Source: Mytilus edulis
Taxonomy: Eukaryota; Mollusca; Bivalvia; Mytilida; Mytilidae
Assembly: GCF_963676685.1 (NCBI RefSeq)
Contig: NC_092350.1
Location: 40,829,373-40,893,372 of the forward strand
DNA: 64,000 nucleotides
Direction of reading: 5' to 3'
Shown here: piece by piece, positions 59,805 through 64,000 of the stretch
Layout of the letters: every line of letters starts with the position of its first letter
Position numbering within the stretch: the stretch's first letter is position 1
The notes under the pieces: generated by a model
Databases searched by the model: none
Told to the model about the DNA's origin: nothing
What the model saw: the letters and a program-made list of their open reading frames with translations, nothing else
Position numbers and translations under genes: made by a program

Positions 59805-60141
59805 CTAGATCTATGCTTAGCATTTATTTCAGATGACATGGACTCCTCACCCTGGTGACCCGGCTGCCTTTCATAAATTTATCCGTATACATATATTAAT
59901 AGATAAACAAAAGGCTGCAACTGTTTTTTTTGTATTTGAAATGATTCGTTGTAACGAGAATATTTGTGGTGAATGGAAACTGTGAGGGTCAAAATCTTAA
60001 ATTGCTTATAAATGTTGCTGGACCCAGTTTCGTTATCTGATATGAATTTTCTGAAATGTGCAAGGTAGATAGACATTTGCTTTTTGATTTTTTTTTACTC
60101 GGTATGTTTTGCCCTAATTGCTTGAACTTTTGCAATATTAA

Positions 60142-60400
60142 AGCCGATTTCAATGAGTGTGTAGACAAAGGGAATATCTTTGGTTATCTTGCTTGCTGAA
60201 CAGAAAAGTCAGTTAGGTTATGTAAACTACCCTACTTTAAGAGTAGACTAGTCCGACAAATGACACATCTTTCTGTCTGTAGGACCAGGCTACTTCGAAA
60301 GGAGGGTAGTATACCTTACCTAACAATAACTACACGGTTTAGCTAACAAGCAAGCTAACCAAAGATATTACCTTTGCCTACATACTCAATGGAATCGGCT
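60142..60400. mobile_element. Foldback MITE with AGCCGATT ends
   Basis: AGCCGATTTCAATGAGTGTG at the left and, inverted, AGCCGATTCCATTGAGTATG at the right begin about 55-bp arms. Both continue through AATATCTTTGGTTA and CTTGCTTG, with a second matching stretch further in (GTTAGGTTATGTAAACTACC against GTTAGGTAAGGTATACTACC). Non-coding. Flanking TTA-like bases leave the target duplication unresolved. Confidence 0.7.
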
Positions 60401-60947
60401 GTAACTAAATACTCGAATACATTTTAACAGACAGTGGTCATGTTTGTTGATGAATATTGTTTTTCCTAGATTCACTCTTGAAAAATCATTTGGTAACATT
60501 TGGTCAAGTAATTTCAGAAAAGATCTTTTTGTAATTGCGGACGCCAAGACAATACATGAACCTCACACGACCCCTCGACACAGGTGAGCTTATATATGAT
60601 CTTATAGAGATTCGGGTTGATAACCAGTTGAAATTAGTCTGTGAATTTTCTACAAAAATAGAGATTTTATTTTCACCAAATTCTCTTTTTCTACTAAATA
60701 CAATAATGAACTATAAATAATAATGCTTTGCAAGAAGTTTCCCCTTGATATATGTACAAAATTATATCTCTATTATTCATTGTCTGTGCTGTTTTGATAC
60801 TATTGCAGTTTGCACATTTCGTAATTGACAGGCCATAGAAGGGGTCATAAACCATACACGAAAAGATAAAATATTGATCTAAGTACTTAATTTGCATCTC
60901 TGAACCCCACCCCCGGCTTGTTTTTTTAGGAGGGTGTTTAAAAATGG

Positions 60948-61727
60948 TATAGAACAAAGGACTTTCTGAGCGTTGGAATCATATGTTTTTAGCAGCTTAA
61001 AACACATTTTTTTGTGAACAATTTAGTGCTGACTATAAGAATGACAATAGTATTGCGGGTTTGTTTGTTTGGTTTTTTTTTTGGTGGAGAGGGGGGGGGG
61101 GATTGGGGGTAAGTTAGAGCGAGGTTACAGTGAAAGTTTTAAGCTTGGAATAGAACACACCATCTCTGTAGTAATGACTCCTTACTAAGATATTTCACTT
61201 CATCCATTTTTTTCTGCATTTTTTGATATTGTGAATTCTTAGTATTATTATATTAAAATGTAGCCTTAATTTATATTTAAAAAAACTGAATCTAAAGCCA
61301 GATATATCAAACATTTTTGTTTCCATTTATCCGTTTTCAGGACTTTAACAATCAACGTAAACACGCCTTGAAAGTAAAATGCGTACTCGGCTGTCTGTAA
61401 TTTAAATTAAGGCTACATTTTAATATAATAATACTAAGAATTCACAATATCAAAAAATGCAGAAAATGGATGAAGTGAAATATCTTAGTAAGGAGTCATT
61501 ACTACCGAGATGGTGTGTTCTATTCCAAGCTTAAAACTTTCACTGTAACCTCGCTCTAACTTACCCCCAATCCCCCCTTCCCCCACCAAAAAAAAAAAAA
61601 CCCCAAACAACCAAACACGCAACACTATTGTCATTCTTATAGTCAGCACTAAATTGTTCACAAAAAAATGTGTTTTAAGCTGCTAAAGACATATGATTCC
61701 AACGCTCAGAAAGTCCTTTGTTCTATA
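60948..61727. repeat. Secondary palindrome at inner end of right arm
   Basis: TATAGAACAAAGGACTTTCT (60948) and its complement ending 61727 bound an inverted repeat with arms of over 300 bp around a loop of about 135 bp (61270-61405). The loop and right-hand limb continue the inverted copy of 19.2-19.68 kb. The left-hand limb is an extra copy of 19.2-19.55 kb in direct orientation, absent next to the left arm. Confidence 0.8.
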
Positions 61728-64000
61728 TTTTTGCTCTCCATTTTTATGCAAAACCTTTTACATTTTTATTTCATGGGTTATTGTTGAAGGTCGTACGATG
61801 ACGTATGGTTGTTAACACATACTTCCTTTGGTTTCTTATGAAAATTTGTCCATTGACAACAAACATACCACATCATCTCTACTTTATATATATAAGTATT
61901 GTATAAATTACAACGTATTTTGGTGATCTTGCAAAATGATCGTAATCCCGAAAATCGTAAACATATTTTCTTATCTCAAAAGGGGGCAAGAAGGGTTCCA
62001 TTAACAGGCCAATAAATAAGATTACATTTAATTTAAAAATAAAAATAAAAAAATAGGGGTATTTTTTCTCTCATAATAACAGTAAACAGATTCGAAACAA
62101 TGTCAATGCAGACAACAGTTAATTAGTCAATAACAGTACAGCATCAATGATCTTGAACATATGCCACTTTTAACTAAAATATAAAGGCACAAAACCAGGA
62201 CATAGGAGCACAGAACCAGGACCGTTTTTCTTATCACCAGCACAGCGTCAGGACAATTCCGTTTAACGAACTTGAACGACTTTTGCTATATAATATTGTT
62301 GTAATATACTTAACATGGTACTTATGACGAATCAGAGAAAAATTAAGCAACAAAACAGTCGTTTTATTACCGTTCTGATACAATGTAAACAAACCCACCA
62401 TCACAGAATCAGGACCCATCAGCACCTGACAGGACCAAATCACCAGCACAGAACGTTCTCTCGCAGGACAACCATACCCACCGTGCCCGAGGTTATCCTC
62501 AGATTAGATAATCTGGTTGTCTTTAATCTTTATTGTAATGGCATTGTCAGTTCGTTTTCGACTTCTGAGCTTGATTATTCATTTAGTATCATTCGCCTCT
62601 CTTTAAATATTCACTCCTTAGGTACTGACATTATTTATAAAATACCTTTCTCAAATCTTCGTTATAAATTAAGAATTGATTAACTAATGTCCAAACTCAC
62701 ATTCATAGATAGAAAGAAACTATGTTTGGTCACATACCTAGCGCTCTTAAAGTGTTATAGTACTATCAATCCCGGTCCTTGCTTTCGAATGTTTGGGCTT
62801 TGGATGTTCTTGCATGATGAGTTAAACTAAATAGACGCTCTGGATGCGTGACATGATGAGTACATGTTTTGGTTGTCATTAAAACAAAAATTTAGTTTCT
62901 ATAGTCCGTTCTGGTGTATTGCTGCAATATATGCCTTTCAAAAGTGTGGAGTGATTATGTGGATGTTGCGTGTTTCTGTATAGCATGTTTGTTTGTCGTT
63001 TATTGTTTTGAACATAAATAAGACTGTTACTTTTCTCATTTGAATTGTTTGTTTTTGTCAACGCATGGACTTTTATAGTTTGCAATGTTGTATTGTTTTG
63101 CTTATTGTTGCAGGTTTAACAGTGGCCTATAATTGATTAACTTCTATGTCACGCTTTTCACTGGCGGAGAGGTGTTTCATTGGAATTTATTGGAAATCTT
63201 TTTGATTTTATATATTTTTAATTTAAAAAAAGAGATAATAATTTTTAGGTTTTTTTCAACAGTTACAAATATTTATTAAATTTTCCCACCTTGTTTTTAT
63301 TAATTGCATTTCAAGTTCTTGTAAGATGTTGTAATACTTGTGGCACCGAATTGTTTTGACACATTTTATTGGGTTTTGAAGGAATCTTAAGTAACAAATA
63401 TTTTCATTTTTTAACATAAGCTACAACGCGAAACAATGAAAATATACTACCATCTGAACTTTGTAAAAGTTTGTTGGAATCAAAATGTCTGGATATTTGT
63501 CGATGATAATGGGGTTTTTTTTGTTTGTTTTCTTTTTTCTATTTTTTTGTGTTTAATTGTTTGTTTATTTTTACTTATATCCTAAGAATTTTAGTTGTAG
63601 TGTCTGCTCCACCATCTTTGAGTTAACAATTTTGACGTCGAATTTTGAAAAGGTCATTGATCAATCATAATATTTTTTGTAGAATAATTTATGACAGAAC
63701 GTGTACTTTACTATAGTATCAATCTCAGGACGATAAAAAAAGAGTAAGCTTATTAATAATTTTCTATTTTTAGAAAATGCTGGTGTTTACTCTGATCACA
63801 CTTCTTCTTTTCAATATTGCCGAACTTGTTTTGTCGAATATTGTTAATGTGGATTTACCATCTCAGTTTGTCGAATGTGCTAACAAATCATCTACGGCAA
63901 GACACCAATGCATTTTGGACGTGTTAGATAACAGTACAGATCTGATACCTTTAAAGAAAGAAGATATGAAGTTGACATTGCACCAAGATTGTTATTGGCT
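61265..64000 (-). repeat. Inverted duplication, right arm (cut by window)
   Basis: Reverse complement of 15826-19745 without the 1.1 kb insertion. It includes the loop of the hairpin, the TCCTG block (62.17-62.50 kb), a GATGTGG-type repeat (62.87-63.19 kb) and tyrosinase exon 1. The arms differ by scattered substitutions and homopolymer lengths. Confidence 0.85.
63779..64000 (+). CDS. Tyrosinase-like protein, second copy, exon 1 (partial)
   Basis: Same signal peptide and N-terminal cysteine region as the minus-strand gene at 16048, again preceded by a TTTTCTATTTTTAG acceptor-like site 3 bases before the ATG. It is open to the window end. Relative to the first copy it has Leu to Ser early in the mature or signal region (TTG to TCG, LVLSNIV) and Trp to Leu (TGG to TTG) just before HQDCYW. 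The last base of the window also changes the following codon. The frame is intact, so both copies may be expressed. Most of the gene lies outside the window. Confidence 0.75.

Noticed and set aside
59357..59858. 160-codon frames on both strands rich in SISRFPDF or REIEKSRNREIG
   Set aside because: They are the two strands of a GAAATCG microsatellite. Open frames on both strands at full length show repeat periodicity, not coding.
1..64000. CRISPR arrays, bacterial operons, phage or integron structures
   Set aside because: None present. The introns, SINEs and repeat content are eukaryotic, and the tandem arrays lack repeat-spacer organisation.

Overview
This AT-rich window is eukaryotic and looks like nuclear DNA of a marine bivalve, most likely a mussel (Mytilus-type). 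The evidence is spliceosomal introns, a molluscan-style tyrosinase, a GT11 fucosyltransferase, and many pieces of interspersed repeats I associate with mussel genomes (the GATGTGGTATGATTGCCAATGAGACAAC-type family, written here only as a label; a GGTTCAATCC-headed family; a hammerhead-bearing family). The species call is recognition, not a search result.

Genes are few. An alpha-1,2-fucosyltransferase-like gene lies at 2.9-3.96 kb. It has one apparent frameshift, and a decayed copy of its 3' end sits just downstream. The 5' exons of a secreted tyrosinase-like gene lie on the minus strand at 15.16-16.05 kb. A near-identical second copy of its first coding exon is on the plus strand at the right edge (63.78-64.0 kb, cut by the window end). 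The two copies belong to one inverted duplication whose arms are about 41 kb apart. Coding relics are a non-LTR retrotransposon fragment (11.04-11.55 kb), a frameshifted hAT transposase inside its terminal inverted repeats (39.07-40.20 kb), and unassigned ORFs at 0.17-0.77 kb.

The rest is a dense set of mobile and self-complementary DNA. Left to right: a tRNA-headed SINE (2.2 kb); old direct duplications (4.4-5.9 and 7.7-9.4 kb); a TTAA-flanked inverted-repeat element (9.93-10.55 kb); the left arm of the inverted duplication (15.8-19.75 kb) with a 1.1 kb insertion missing from the other arm; a head-to-tail dimer of a ~3.6 kb element with perfect 10-bp termini and a 9-bp target duplication (19.81-27.46 kb), one unit of which carries a 350-bp hairpin transposon with an 8-bp target duplication while the other keeps the empty site; a 6.3 kb foldback structure with satellite-filled arms (41.9-48.2 kb); a minisatellite of palindromic units (52.1 kb); a hammerhead ribozyme retrozyme/SINE-like element with a decayed second ribozyme about 309 nt away (55.0-55.67 kb); three smaller foldback elements (58.7, 59.36 and 60.14 kb); and the right arm of the inverted duplication (61.3-64 kb), extended by a further 0.8 kb palindrome.

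I did not find an operon-like or defence-like gene system. The strongest candidates for something under-described are the satellite-armed foldback, the dimeric 9-bp-TSD element, the hammerhead element and the palindrome-extended inverted duplication. All alignments were done by eye, so repeat ends are approximate unless a target-site duplication fixes them.
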